Shown: positions 17,155-25,495 of the stretch, one piece after another | Layout of the letters: every line of letters begins with the position of its first letter | Position numbering within the stretch: position 1 is the stretch's first letter | From: an uncultured Dorea sp. | GTDB lineage: Bacteria; Bacillota; Clostridia; Lachnospirales; Lachnospiraceae | NCBI GenBank assembly: GCA_910584095.1 | Contig: CAJTYU010000004.1 | Coordinates: forward strand, 60,187 to 124,186 | Direction: 5' to 3' | Length of the DNA stretch: 64,000 nt | Program-made: the position numbers and the translations under genes | The notes under the pieces: model-generated | The model's input: only the letters and a program-made list of their open reading frames with translations | Database searches by the model: none | What the model was told of the DNA's origin: nothing

Positions 17155-19373
17155 TGAAATCACTTATACTTGCTGAAAAACCTTCTGTGGCGCGGGATAT
17201 TGCCCGCGTCTTGCATTGTCAGAAAAACATTTCCGGCGCTGTCGAGGGCAGCCGGTATATCGTAACATGGGCTCTCGGCCATTTAGTAGCCCTAGCCGAC
17301 CCGGAAGAATATGACAAGCGATTCAAAAACTGGGATATAGACTATCTTCCCATGATCCCGGAGAAATGGCAGCTTGTTGTCATGAAGCAGACCTCAAAGC
17401 AATATCACAATGTAAAGGCCCAGCTATTCCGGAAGGATGTCTCTGAAATCATCATTGCCACCGATGCCGGCCGCGAAGGCGAATTGGTGGCGCGGTGGAT
17501 CCTAGACAGATCCGGCTGTCATAAGCCGGTTAAACGGCTCTGGATTTCCTCTGTGACCGACAAGGCCATCCGCGAAGGATTTTCCCATCTGAAGGACAGC
17601 CGCGCTTATGATAATCTTTACCGGGCGGCAAGAAGCCGCGCCAAAGCAGACTGGCTGGTAGGCATCAACGCCACGCGCGCGCTGACCTGCCGACACAACG
17701 CCCAGCTTTCCTGCGGCCGTGTCCAGACCCCGACCCTCGCCATTATTGCCAGCCGCGAGGAACAGATCCGCTCTTTTACGCCTAAGGATTTCTATGGCAT
17801 CACCTGTCAAGCCGGCGGCGTCACCTGGACTTGGCAGAATAAAAAAGGCGGCTCTTCTTGTACCTTCCGAAAGGAAACAGCCGATCAAATACTTGCCCGG
17901 CTGAAAGGACAGCAGCTTTTCATAACAACCGTGAAAAAAACAGCCATGAAAACCTACGCCCCAGGGCTTTACGACCTGACAGAGCTCCAGCGGGACGCCA
18001 ACAAACGCTTTGGATTCTCCGCCAAGGAAACCCTGAATATCATGCAGCGTCTCTATGAAAACCACAAGGTACTAACTTACCCGCGAACCGATTCCCGGTA
18101 TATTGGAACTGACATTATCCCTACGATAAAAGAACGGTTAAGCGCCTGCAATATCGGGCCGTATAAAAAATATATCCCACAGCTTATCAAGAATCCCCTC
18201 CGGGTAAATAAATCCTTTGTAGACGATAAGAAGGTCAGCGATCACCACGCGATCATTCCTACCGAAGAATATGTCCAGCTCGACCATATGACAAATGAGG
18301 AGCGGAAAATCTATGACCTTGTAATTCGTCGTTTTATCAGCGTCCTTTATCCGGCATTCGAATATGAGCAGACTACCCTGCGGGCAGAAGCCGCCGGGGA
18401 ATCTTTTACTGCATCAGGAAAGCAAGTCAAGGCCGCGGGCTGGAAAGTCATATACGAAGACAGTCTCCTAAGCAGCTTTGATGACGACGATGACGGCGCT
18501 AAGTCCTTCGGCGACGCCAAGGAAGCCTTCCGCCAGCCGCCCCAGTCTCTCCCGGCAGTCGAGAAGGGAGCAGCTTTTCCCGTTACCAAGGCCGGCGTCA
18601 CCCATGGAAAAACAAAGCCGCCCGCAAGGTTTACAGAAGCCACCCTTCTCTCCGCTATGGAAAATCCGGTAAAATATATGGAAACGCAAGATCAGAAAGC
18701 AAGAAAAACGCTGAATGAAACCGGCGGACTGGGTACGGTTGCCACCAGAGCCGATATCATTGAGAAACTGTTCCACTCTTTCCTCATCGAAAAGAAGGGA
18801 AACGAACTTTTCGTAACCTCCAAGGGCAGGCAGCTTTTGACCCTTGTGCCGGAAGATTTAAAAAAGCCGGAGCTTACCGCACAGTGGGAAATGAAACTGG
18901 CGGATATTGCCGAAGGCTCCCGGAAAGAAGCTGCATTTATCAGCGAGATTGAACAGTACACAAGGACCCTGATCAGTGAGATCAAGACTTTTAACGGCTC
19001 CTACCGCCACGATAACTTAACAAACTCCAAATGCCCCCGCTGCGGCAAACGGATGCTCTCCGTCAGCGGAAAGAACGCAAGGCTTCTGGTATGTCAGGAC
19101 AGAGCATGCGGCTATCGGGAAACCATCGCACGTACAAGCAACGCCAGATGCCCTAGCTGCCATAAGAAAATGGAACTTATAAAGCGGGGCGAAGAAGAAA
19201 CCTTCGTCTGCACCTGCGGCTATAAGGAAAAGCTTTCCGCATTTAAGGCGAGACGACAGAAAGAAGGCGCCGGGGTGACCAAAAAAGATGTACAGAATTA
19301 CATGAAAAAACAGAAAAAAGAAGCGGTAAATACTGCCTTTGCAGACGCACTTTCGAGAATCAGGCTTGACTGA
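17154..19373 (+). CDS. topB: DNA topoisomerase III (type IA)
   Basis: 739 residues from the ATG at 17154. TOPRIM domain with AEKPSVARDIAR and TDAGREGELVARW; CGRVQTPTLAII; active-site Tyr in LTYPRTDSRY; SDHHAIIPT. Two C-terminal zinc-ribbon modules follow (CPRCGKRM...CQDRACGY and CPSCHKKM...CTCGY). It is a single-strand passage enzyme for decatenation. TopB-type genes occur both in chromosomes and in conjugative elements. This one is in an operon with DnaJ and DUF5685 genes, which looks chromosomal. An upstream ATG at 17067 in frame overlaps the preceding gene and is rejected. Confidence 0.95.
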   Translation: MKSLILAEKPSVARDIARVLHCQKNISGAVEGSRYIVTWALGHLVALADPEEYDKRFKNWDIDYLPMIPEKWQLVVMKQTSKQYHNVKAQLFRKDVSEIIIATDAGREGELVARWILDRSGCHKPVKRLWISSVTDKAIREGFSHLKDSRAYDNLYRAARSRAKADWLVGINATRALTCRHNAQLSCGRVQTPTLAIIASREEQIRSFTPKDFYGITCQAGGVTWTWQNKKGGSSCTFRKETADQILARLKGQQLFITTVKKTAMKTYAPGLYDLTELQRDANKRFGFSAKETLNIMQRLYENHKVLTYPRTDSRYIGTDIIPTIKERLSACNIGPYKKYIPQLIKNPLRVNKSFVDDKKVSDHHAIIPTEEYVQLDHMTNEERKIYDLVIRRFISVLYPAFEYEQTTLRAEAAGESFTASGKQVKAAGWKVIYEDSLLSSFDDDDDGAKSFGDAKEAFRQPPQSLPAVEKGAAFPVTKAGVTHGKTKPPARFTEATLLSAMENPVKYMETQDQKARKTLNETGGLGTVATRADIIEKLFHSFLIEKKGNELFVTSKGRQLLTLVPEDLKKPELTAQWEMKLADIAEGSRKEAAFISEIEQYTRTLISEIKTFNGSYRHDNLTNSKCPRCGKRMLSVSGKNARLLVCQDRACGYRETIARTSNARCPSCHKKMELIKRGEEETFVCTCGYKEKLSAFKARRQKEGAGVTKKDVQNYMKKQKKEAVNTAFADALSRIRLD

Positions 19374-19458
19374 TTCCCGAAAGCTGCTGCCGAAATGCGG
19401 ATGGAAACTTTAAAAGCTCTCATCGCGCAGGAAATCCGCGGCATACATTGTCTCAATT

Positions 19459-19492
19459 AAAAAGCCTTGGAAATCATCTTTCCAAGGCTTTT
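19459..19492. terminator. Bidirectional terminator between topB and tRNA-Cys
   Basis: AAAAAGCCTTGGAAA and TTTCCAAGGCTTTT form a strong stem with A/T tails on both sides. It serves topB (plus) and tRNA-Cys (minus). Confidence 0.85.
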
Positions 19493-19498
19493 CATAAG

Positions 19499-19569
19499 AG
19501 GCGCCAACCAGATTTGAACTGGTGATAGAGGTGTTGCAGACCTTTGCCTTACCACTTGGCTATGGCGCC
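19499..19569 (-). tRNA. tRNA-Cys (GCA)
   Basis: 71 nt on the minus strand. The acceptor stem GGCGCCA pairs with TGGCGCC and the discriminator is U. There is a short D arm, an anticodon stem AGGTC/... with anticodon GCA, and a T loop TTCAAAT. CCA is not encoded. U73 and GCA are both diagnostic for tRNA-Cys. Confidence 0.97.
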
Positions 19570-19760
19570 TTGCTTTGTGCACTTATACAGTATAGCAAAT
19601 GTACCACCTCAAGTCAACAAAAATTAATCAACAAAAAAACAAATATTTTGCACTCCTGAATCACTTTCTCACGTACTTTGCAGTAAATGCAAAGTACTGT
19701 GTAAACAATAACCTGCAATTCTCCACGGTACTATCCATATGTATATGTGCCTTTCAGCAT

Positions 19761-20399
19761 TTAGAATCCCAGATCTTCATTCACAAGAATCACTTTGATA
19801 CGCTTCGGGACTTTAGAAAATCTAGTTACCAGAAACTGGCAGCATACCGTATCCGGCGACTTGCAGTCCGCGCAGGAACCTGTCTTTTTACACGGTGTCT
19901 GCAGCGGGAATCTCTGCGCGTTAATCGGAGCCGCTTCATTCCGGGCGCGCGACCATGCGTCCTCCAATGTTTTTACCACTTTATTCATCCCTACAACCAT
20001 GATCACATTCCTCGGTCCATAGACAATTCCCGCCACCCGGTTACCTCTTCCGTCAATATTTACCAGAATGCCGTCTTCTGTAATTGCATTCGTACTGCAA
20101 AGCAGGAAATCGCTTCCCAGCACTTCAAGCTCAATCTGTCTTTTCTCTTCTTCCGTTCCCGCGGCATTCCTGTCATGGATCCGATAATTGCCGGAACAGA
20201 CCGCCTCCTTAAGGCCAACCGCATCAACAGACACCGACCCGCCCCAGCCGATGGAACTTCCTTCCGGGATCAGTTTCAATGCAGTCTTAAGAGCTTCCTC
20301 TTTTGTCTCTGCATAATATCCCTCCATATTACGGGACTCCAATCCTTTTATAATCTTCTCTGCCAGTAATCCATTGCGCATCGTTCTTCTCTCATCCAT
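19761..20399 (-). CDS. LUD-domain (DUF162) lactate-utilization-like protein
   Basis: 212 residues. The LUD fold has IGWGGSVSVDAVGL, SDFLLCSTNAITEDGILVN and YGPRNVIMVVGMNKVV. A C-terminal cysteine cluster follows (TPCKKTGSCADCKSPDTVCCQF), probably an iron-sulfur or zinc site. The family includes LutC, but this single-domain form with the Cys tail is the common clostridial version of unknown role. The start at 20399 has AAGGAGG 9 bases before it; the ATG at 20408 abuts that site. Confidence 0.85.
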   Translation of the reverse strand: MDERRTMRNGLLAEKIIKGLESRNMEGYYAETKEEALKTALKLIPEGSSIGWGGSVSVDAVGLKEAVCSGNYRIHDRNAAGTEEEKRQIELEVLGSDFLLCSTNAITEDGILVNIDGRGNRVAGIVYGPRNVIMVVGMNKVVKTLEDAWSRARNEAAPINAQRFPLQTPCKKTGSCADCKSPDTVCCQFLVTRFSKVPKRIKVILVNEDLGF

Positions 20400-20482
20400 A
20401 ATATCCATCCTCCTTTTTCATTTCTGCCCTATTTCCCGCACTGAAGCGGACGATTCCGGCAAGGCGCAGGCAGACGAACGCC

Positions 20483-21613
20483 TTATATCCGCATTTTCAT
20501 AAAATACAGAGCCACCATAATTCTTGCCCGGTTTTCGTTACTCATTATATCATATCCAAGGATTTCTTTCACCTTATTCATCTTATAATTTAGTGTATTT
20601 TTATGACAGTAAATTACCCTTGACGTATGCAGAATACTGCAGTCATTCTCAAAAAATGCCTTTAGTATTTCCATATAATCCGTTCCGTTCTGCTCGTCAT
20701 ACCGAAGCAGTTCCCCCAATACCTCCTCCATAAAACTCTCTCCCAGCTCCGGATGACGCAAATCCGACAAAATTTTATATACGCCCAGTTCCTCATACAT
20801 CAGCATATTTGTCTCAATCGCCGTCTTAGTAAGCTGATAAGCAGTCATTGCATGTTCGTAGCTTTCCCGAAGTTCCTGCAGTCTGGGAACTTCCGTACCG
20901 ATTCCTACATATACCTGACAGTCCGAGCCGCATATTTTCTGCAATACGCCTTTTAAATGCTCTTTTTCCTGTTCCGATACCATGATAAGCAATATGTTAT
21001 TCTCATAGACTACAATCCCATGCTCCAGAGAGTAACCAAGCTCCCTTGCAATCTCCTGAATACGCTTATTCCCTCCTTCTTCCCAGTAAGCGTTACAGCT
21101 TAATACCGCCATAATATACTCCATATTACGGTAAAAACCATTGTACTCAAAATAAGGAATATATGCCGCTTCATTCTCGGGATAGTAAATCGCATTCTTA
21201 AGCGCAGTATTCAGATTTGTTTCCCTCTGTTCGTTCTTTAGCAATACTTCTGCAAAAAGACGCATGACATCCATATACGGCGTATTCCAGCCGGCGGTAA
21301 ACAGCGGAAACTGTTTCTCATTGCAATAATCCAGCAATTCCTTAGAATATCCCTTACCGTCATGCAGGGAAATTACCAGCCCTCCGGCTCCCGCATCAAT
21401 CAGCCGCTTGGCAAAGTCCATCATCCAGTCTGCGGAAGTATACTGCAGCCCGGCATTAAATATCAGTTCGTCCCCGTGAAGCAATTGAATAAAATCAGGA
21501 TTCTCCACTATATGCGTCCATTCAATAATTTTGTGAAAGCAGCTCTCTGTTACCAGCCGGATATCATACAGCGGTTCTATTTCCCGGTACAGCTCCTCCA
21601 ATGCCACAGCCAT
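20483..21613 (-). CDS. PucR-family transcriptional regulator
   Basis: 376 residues from the ATG at 21613 (AAAGGAGG upstream). It has a PucR N-terminal purine-catabolism-type sensor domain (about residues 5-130), a GGDEF-like central domain (YVGIGTEVPRLQELRESYEHA) and a C-terminal CdaR/PucR helix-turn-helix (TSRVIYCHKNTLNYKMNKVKEILGYD). It probably activates a catabolic operon. The LUD gene immediately downstream on the same strand could be a target or companion. Two tandem hairpin repeats sit upstream of its start. Confidence 0.88.
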   Translation of the reverse strand: MAVALEELYREIEPLYDIRLVTESCFHKIIEWTHIVENPDFIQLLHGDELIFNAGLQYTSADWMMDFAKRLIDAGAGGLVISLHDGKGYSKELLDYCNEKQFPLFTAGWNTPYMDVMRLFAEVLLKNEQRETNLNTALKNAIYYPENEAAYIPYFEYNGFYRNMEYIMAVLSCNAYWEEGGNKRIQEIARELGYSLEHGIVVYENNILLIMVSEQEKEHLKGVLQKICGSDCQVYVGIGTEVPRLQELRESYEHAMTAYQLTKTAIETNMLMYEELGVYKILSDLRHPELGESFMEEVLGELLRYDEQNGTDYMEILKAFFENDCSILHTSRVIYCHKNTLNYKMNKVKEILGYDIMSNENRARIMVALYFMKMRI

Positions 21614-21684
21614 AAAAGCCCCTCCTTTACTGCACGCGTCTATTATCGCCATCCACGAATATTTATCCATTAACTATACCTTAT

Positions 21685-21745
21685 ATTGAACATTAGCAGT
21701 CCAATAAGTATACCTCATTGAACATTAGCAGTCCAATAAGTATAC
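21685..21745. repeat. Two tandem 29-nt repeats, each a hairpin with ATTAGCA/TGCTAAT loop (copies 3 and 4)
   Basis: The same 29-base unit starts at 21685 and 21717 (period 32): ATTGAAC, loop ATTAGCA, GTCCAAT, then AAGTATAC. On the minus strand the stem closes fully with one G-U pair. The elements lie 70-130 bases upstream of the PucR-type gene, in its likely leader or promoter region. Confidence 0.85.
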
Positions 21746-21901
21746 ATTACCACAAATGTGCTTAGAGCACAATTTTTTTGGGAAATTATGTATCATAAGG
21801 CTATACCGCAATATCTCATTCCATGTTATATTGTATAGAGAACACAAACAATCATTAGATTGTAACCCCGAACCGTGTTCAAGTCCAATCTCCAGATTGC
21901 T

Positions 21902-21931
21902 AAAAGGCCGCGCTTTATGCGCAGCCCTTTT
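21902..21931 (+). terminator. Plus-strand terminator with no gene upstream on that strand
   Basis: AAAAGGC.GCGC pairs with GCGC.GCCTTTT (one mismatch, one bulge), followed by TTTTTA. There is no plus-strand protein gene upstream, so it may end a small RNA, or work in reverse for coaBC. Confidence 0.5.
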
Positions 21932-21957
21932 TAGTTTCTAACCGTATCTTCATATAA

Positions 21958-23151
21958 TCATGCCCGCCTCTTCAGAATCTCATTTAGAATCTGCTCCGCA
22001 GCCATCTCCTTCGACATTAACTCCAGCGCCTGTATCCCGTCTTCCGTAATAATAGTAACTACATTGGTATCCGTCCCGAATCCGGCGCCTTGTATCTTTA
22101 GATTATTTGCTACAATCATATCCGCATTCTTGCGGACAAGCTTCTCCTTTGCGTTTTCCAAAAGATTCTGCGTCTCCATAGCAAATCCGCACAAAAACTG
22201 TCCATCTTCCTTATGATGTCCCAGATGCCCCAAAATGTCCTTTGTCCGTTCCAGTTCAATGGTCAGCTCCGTGCCGGACTTCTTCATCTTCTCATCACTG
22301 ACATTCTTCGGCCTATAATCCGCAACGGCGGCCGCCTTAATAATAATATCCATCCCCGCGCTTCTTGCAGTCACTTCCCGGAACATATCCTCCGCTGTTA
22401 CAACCGGAACCACTTTTACAAACAGCGGCGGTGTGAGCGAGGTCTTTCCGCTGACCAGCGTTACTTCAGCTCCCCGGAACGCGCAGATCTTTGCAATGCT
22501 GTATCCCATCTTCCCTGTGGAGTGATTAGTAATATACCTCACCGGATCCAAAAGCTCCTGAGTCGGTCCGGCCGTCACCAGCACTTTGCGTCCTGTCATA
22601 TCCTTTTCATATGCACAGGACATTAGAACATACTGCAAGAGTTCCTCCGGCTCCGGCATCTTTCCCGCTCCTACGTCGCCGCAGGCAAGCCGTCCCTTTG
22701 CCGGCCTTATTACTGTCATGCCATGCCGTTCAAGCGTCTCTATATTCTCCTGTGTTACGGGATTCTCGTACATTCTGGTATTCATCGCGGGCGCTATCAT
22801 CTTTGGACAGTCACATGCCAGCACTGTCGTTGTCAGCATATCGTCCGCTATGCCATGTGCAAGCTTGGCTATCACATTGGCAGTTGCCGGCGCTATAATC
22901 ACCGCATCTGTCTCCTTCGCCAGAGCCACATGCTCTGTACTATACTCATGGTTCCTGTCAAATGTATCGGTCAGGCACCGTCTGCCGGTCAATGCCTCAA
23001 ACGTAAGCGGCGCAATAAATTCTTTCGCGTGCTCTGTCATGATCACCTGCACGCTTGCGCCCGCTTTTATCAAAAGACTCGTAAGAGCCGCGCTCTTATA
23101 TGCCGCAATTCCTCCGGTTATTCCAAGAACAATCTTCTTTCCCTTTAGCAT
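21958..23151 (-). CDS. coaBC: Bifunctional phosphopantothenoylcysteine decarboxylase / phosphopantothenate-cysteine ligase
   Basis: 397 residues. The N-terminal CoaC flavoprotein half has IVLGITGGIAAYKSA, the substrate clamp APAMNTRMYENP and the catalytic Cys in GRLACGDVGAGKM. The C-terminal CoaB half has VLVTAGPTQELLDPVRYI, NHSTGKMG, KAAAVADYRP and the Lys-containing ELERTKDIL segment. It makes 4'-phosphopantetheine for coenzyme A. Ribosome site AAGGAGTGGG. Confidence 0.97.
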   Translation of the reverse strand: MLKGKKIVLGITGGIAAYKSAALTSLLIKAGASVQVIMTEHAKEFIAPLTFEALTGRRCLTDTFDRNHEYSTEHVALAKETDAVIIAPATANVIAKLAHGIADDMLTTTVLACDCPKMIAPAMNTRMYENPVTQENIETLERHGMTVIRPAKGRLACGDVGAGKMPEPEELLQYVLMSCAYEKDMTGRKVLVTAGPTQELLDPVRYITNHSTGKMGYSIAKICAFRGAEVTLVSGKTSLTPPLFVKVVPVVTAEDMFREVTARSAGMDIIIKAAAVADYRPKNVSDEKMKKSGTELTIELERTKDILGHLGHHKEDGQFLCGFAMETQNLLENAKEKLVRKNADMIVANNLKIQGAGFGTDTNVVTIITEDGIQALELMSKEMAAEQILNEILKRRA

Positions 23152-23260
23152 CTTCCCACTCCTTTATAAAAAACAGCCGAGTTAATCCCTAAATTTGAAA
23201 ACAGTAACATTCTATCACACCCGCGGAAAACAGGCAATACAGATAGTTACCAATAACCTC

Positions 23261-23288
23261 TTGCTATTTAAAACTAATTTGATATACT
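23261..23288 (+). promoter_or_regulatory. Promoter of ktrB
   Basis: TTGCTA, 16-base spacer, TATACT, about 35 bases before the start codon. Confidence 0.55.
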
Positions 23289-23323
23289 TTGTATAGTATC
23301 TACTTTTAAACGGAGAATTAATT

Positions 23324-24700
23324 ATGGAATTAAAGAAACATGTCCGATGGAATACCCTGCGGATAACCGCGGCGGGTTTTTTTGGCGTTATCTTGCTGGG
23401 CGCCGCGCTGCTATACCTTCCAATCAGCAATACAAAGCCTCTGCCATTCCTAGACGCCCTGTTCACTTCGGTCACTTCCGTATGCGTAACAGGACTTGTA
23501 ACCATCACGCCGGCTTCCCAGTTTACTCTTTTCGGAAAAATCGTCCTGCTTCTGCTGATTCAGATTGGAGGACTCGGCGTAATTGCCTGCGCTGCAGTTT
23601 TTTTCTTTCTTCTTAGAAAAAAGATCACACTGAAAGAACGGATGGTGCTTCAGGAAACTTACGGCGCGCAGCGCCCCGGGGGCATCGTCAGAATAGTGAA
23701 GAACGTAATTACCGGAACTCTTGCCGTAGAGGGATGCGGTTCCATACTGTATATGTTCCAGTTCATACCGGAATACGGGGCGGTCAAAGGCTTCTGGTAT
23801 TCCATATTTCATTCCGTATCTGCCTTCTGCAATGCGGGAATTGATATTTTAGGAACCAGCAGCCTCGCTGACTATGCACGATATCCGATGTTTAATATCA
23901 CAACGATATTATTGATCATTATAAGCGGCGCCGGGTTCACCGTATGGTTTGACGTCTTAGACAATGCTAAAAAACTGCTTCACCGGCAGGTTCCTGCCCG
24001 CTGGTGGTTTACAAGGCTTCGGCTCCATTCAAAGCTGGTCATCCTGACAACCCTGCTTCTTATCACCGCTGGAACTGCCTTTATCTTTGCCGCTGAATAT
24101 CACAATCCGGAAACCATCGGCGCAATGAATCTGGGCGAAAAAATTCTGGCATCCTTATTCCAGTCGGTAACCACAAGAACAGCCGGGTTCTATACGGTTT
24201 CCCAAAGCGCGCTGCACGAGGAGTCAAAGCTGTTCTGCTCCATACTAATGTTTATCGGCGGCTCTCCGGGAGGAACAGCCGGCGGCGTAAAAACCACCAC
24301 CTTGGCCATGCTGTTTTTGTCCTGCCTGACCTTCGTGCGGGGAGGCAGCGATACGGAATGCATGGGACGGCAGATATCCCCCGCGAATTTCCGCACAGGC
24401 TTTTGTGTCGTAATGGCGGCATTTACAGTATTCATCAGCGGAACGCTTCTCCTGCTTGCCATGGAGCCCGACAGCATCCCGCTGGCGGACATCATCTATG
24501 AGGCCGCGTCGGCCATCGGAACCGTAGGCCTCTCGGCGGATCTCACTCCTCATCTGAGCCGGGGAAGCCAGATTGTCCTGATGTGCATGATGTATATCGG
24601 AAGACTTGGACCGCTGACTCTGGCGCTGACCTTTGCAGACAAAACACATCCAAGGGACAAGATCCGCAGACTCCCTTCAGAACAAATTATGGTCGGATAG
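23324..24700 (+). CDS. ktrB: TrkH/KtrB-family potassium channel subunit
   Basis: 458 residues, about ten membrane segments. Four pore-loop repeats are recognisable, e.g. TSVTSVCVTGLVTI, HSVSAFCNAGIDI, QSVTTRTAGFYTV and ASAIGTVGLSADL, each carrying the filter Gly. It forms a K+ (Na+-coupled) uptake channel gated by the ring of KtrA encoded 15 bases downstream. In Firmicutes Ktr systems are controlled by c-di-AMP, linking it to gdpP in this window. Confidence 0.95.
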   Translation: MELKKHVRWNTLRITAAGFFGVILLGAALLYLPISNTKPLPFLDALFTSVTSVCVTGLVTITPASQFTLFGKIVLLLLIQIGGLGVIACAAVFFFLLRKKITLKERMVLQETYGAQRPGGIVRIVKNVITGTLAVEGCGSILYMFQFIPEYGAVKGFWYSIFHSVSAFCNAGIDILGTSSLADYARYPMFNITTILLIIISGAGFTVWFDVLDNAKKLLHRQVPARWWFTRLRLHSKLVILTTLLLITAGTAFIFAAEYHNPETIGAMNLGEKILASLFQSVTTRTAGFYTVSQSALHEESKLFCSILMFIGGSPGGTAGGVKTTTLAMLFLSCLTFVRGGSDTECMGRQISPANFRTGFCVVMAAFTVFISGTLLLLAMEPDSIPLADIIYEAASAIGTVGLSADLTPHLSRGSQIVLMCMMYIGRLGPLTLALTFADKTHPRDKIRRLPSEQIMVG

Positions 24701-24715
24701 AAAAGGAGAATGATT

Positions 24716-25357
24716 ATGAAGAAACAATTTATCGTACTGGGTCTTGGAAGCTTCGGGGCAAGCGTCGCCGTCACACTTCAGCGGCTCGGCTGCGACGTTG
24801 TGGCCGTAGACCAGAATATGGAACAGATCGACGCGATCGCAGACAAGGTAACCTACGCTATGCAGGCGGATATCGGCAATCCCGATCTCCTGAAGTCTCT
24901 TGGCTCCAGAAATTTTGACGGAATCGTCGTGGCTTCCTCGGAGAATCTCGAAAGCAGCATTCTCGCCACTCTGGCTGCAAAGGAAATGGGAATCCCCTAT
25001 ATCCTGTGCAAGGCTCACAGCGAACGGTACGCCCAAGTGCTTCAAAAGGTCGGCGCAGACGCCGTCGTCTTCCCCGAGGAAGAAATGGGCCGGAAGATTG
25101 CCAAGAATCTCCTGTCCGCAAACCTTGCCGACTGGATTGAATTATCACCGGATTACAGCATCATTGAAATTGCCGTCCCTCAGAAATGGATCGGCAGTAC
25201 GCTGAAGGAGCTCGACATCCGGAAAAACTATAACGTAAACGTGGCCGGCATAAAGGAAGGCGCCCATGTGGAAATCACACCCGACCCAGACATGCCTCTG
25301 AAAACCGGGATGATACTCATGCTCATCGGCCCCAACAAGGCTCTTGAAAAAATTTAA
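24716..25357 (+). CDS. ktrA: KtrA/TrkA RCK-domain potassium-uptake regulator
   Basis: 214 residues from the ATG at 24716 (AAAGGAG 8 bases upstream; an ATG at 24710 is too close to it). N-terminal RCK_N Rossmann domain with VLGLGSFGASVAVTL and the acidic VAVDQN turn (ATP/ADP and NAD site). A C-terminal RCK_C domain (about residues 135-214) is the usual c-di-AMP-binding part. It forms the cytoplasmic octameric gating ring for KtrB. Confidence 0.95.
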   Translation: MKKQFIVLGLGSFGASVAVTLQRLGCDVVAVDQNMEQIDAIADKVTYAMQADIGNPDLLKSLGSRNFDGIVVASSENLESSILATLAAKEMGIPYILCKAHSERYAQVLQKVGADAVVFPEEEMGRKIAKNLLSANLADWIELSPDYSIIEIAVPQKWIGSTLKELDIRKNYNVNVAGIKEGAHVEITPDPDMPLKTGMILMLIGPNKALEKI

Positions 25358-25378
25358 CAATACGCCTGCTGCCCGCAC

Positions 25379-25400
25379 AAAGTAACTATAGGTTACTTTT
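25379..25400 (+). terminator. Terminator of ktrBA
   Basis: AAAGTAAC, loop TATAG, GTTACTTT followed by T's. Confidence 0.75.
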
Positions 25401-25409
25401 CAGATATGA

Positions 25410-25439
25410 TTGCAGTTTACATCTATAATATGATATGAT
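25410..25439 (+). promoter_or_regulatory. Promoter of the hemerythrin-receiver gene
   Basis: TTGCAG, 18-base spacer, TATGAT. A small CAGGA/TCCTG hairpin lies in the leader before AAAGGAGG. Confidence 0.55.
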
Positions 25440-25495
25440 ATATTATTTATTGACAGGCAGGATAATCCTGACCGCAGCAAAGGAGGATTTTCATT

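Larger units (their letters stand above)
21614..21957. other. 344-base intergenic region without a gene
   Basis: It holds the two hairpin repeats (21685-21745) and the plus-strand terminator at 21902-21931. A stretch at 21850-21900 (AACCCCGAACCGTG, TTCAAGTCC, AATCTCCAGATT) includes a short hairpin and a T-loop-like TTCAAGT but no cloverleaf. It could be the 3' part of a small RNA ending at the terminator; I cannot confirm that. Confidence 0.4.

Noticed and set aside
16435..19373. topB-DnaJ region as part of a conjugative element
   Set aside because: No relaxase, type IV secretion or integrase genes nearby, and the neighbours are ordinary chromosomal families.
21846..21905. Possible tRNA or tRNA fragment (GTTCAAGTCC)
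   Set aside because: No acceptor, D or anticodon stems can be formed around it; only a T-loop-like string is present.
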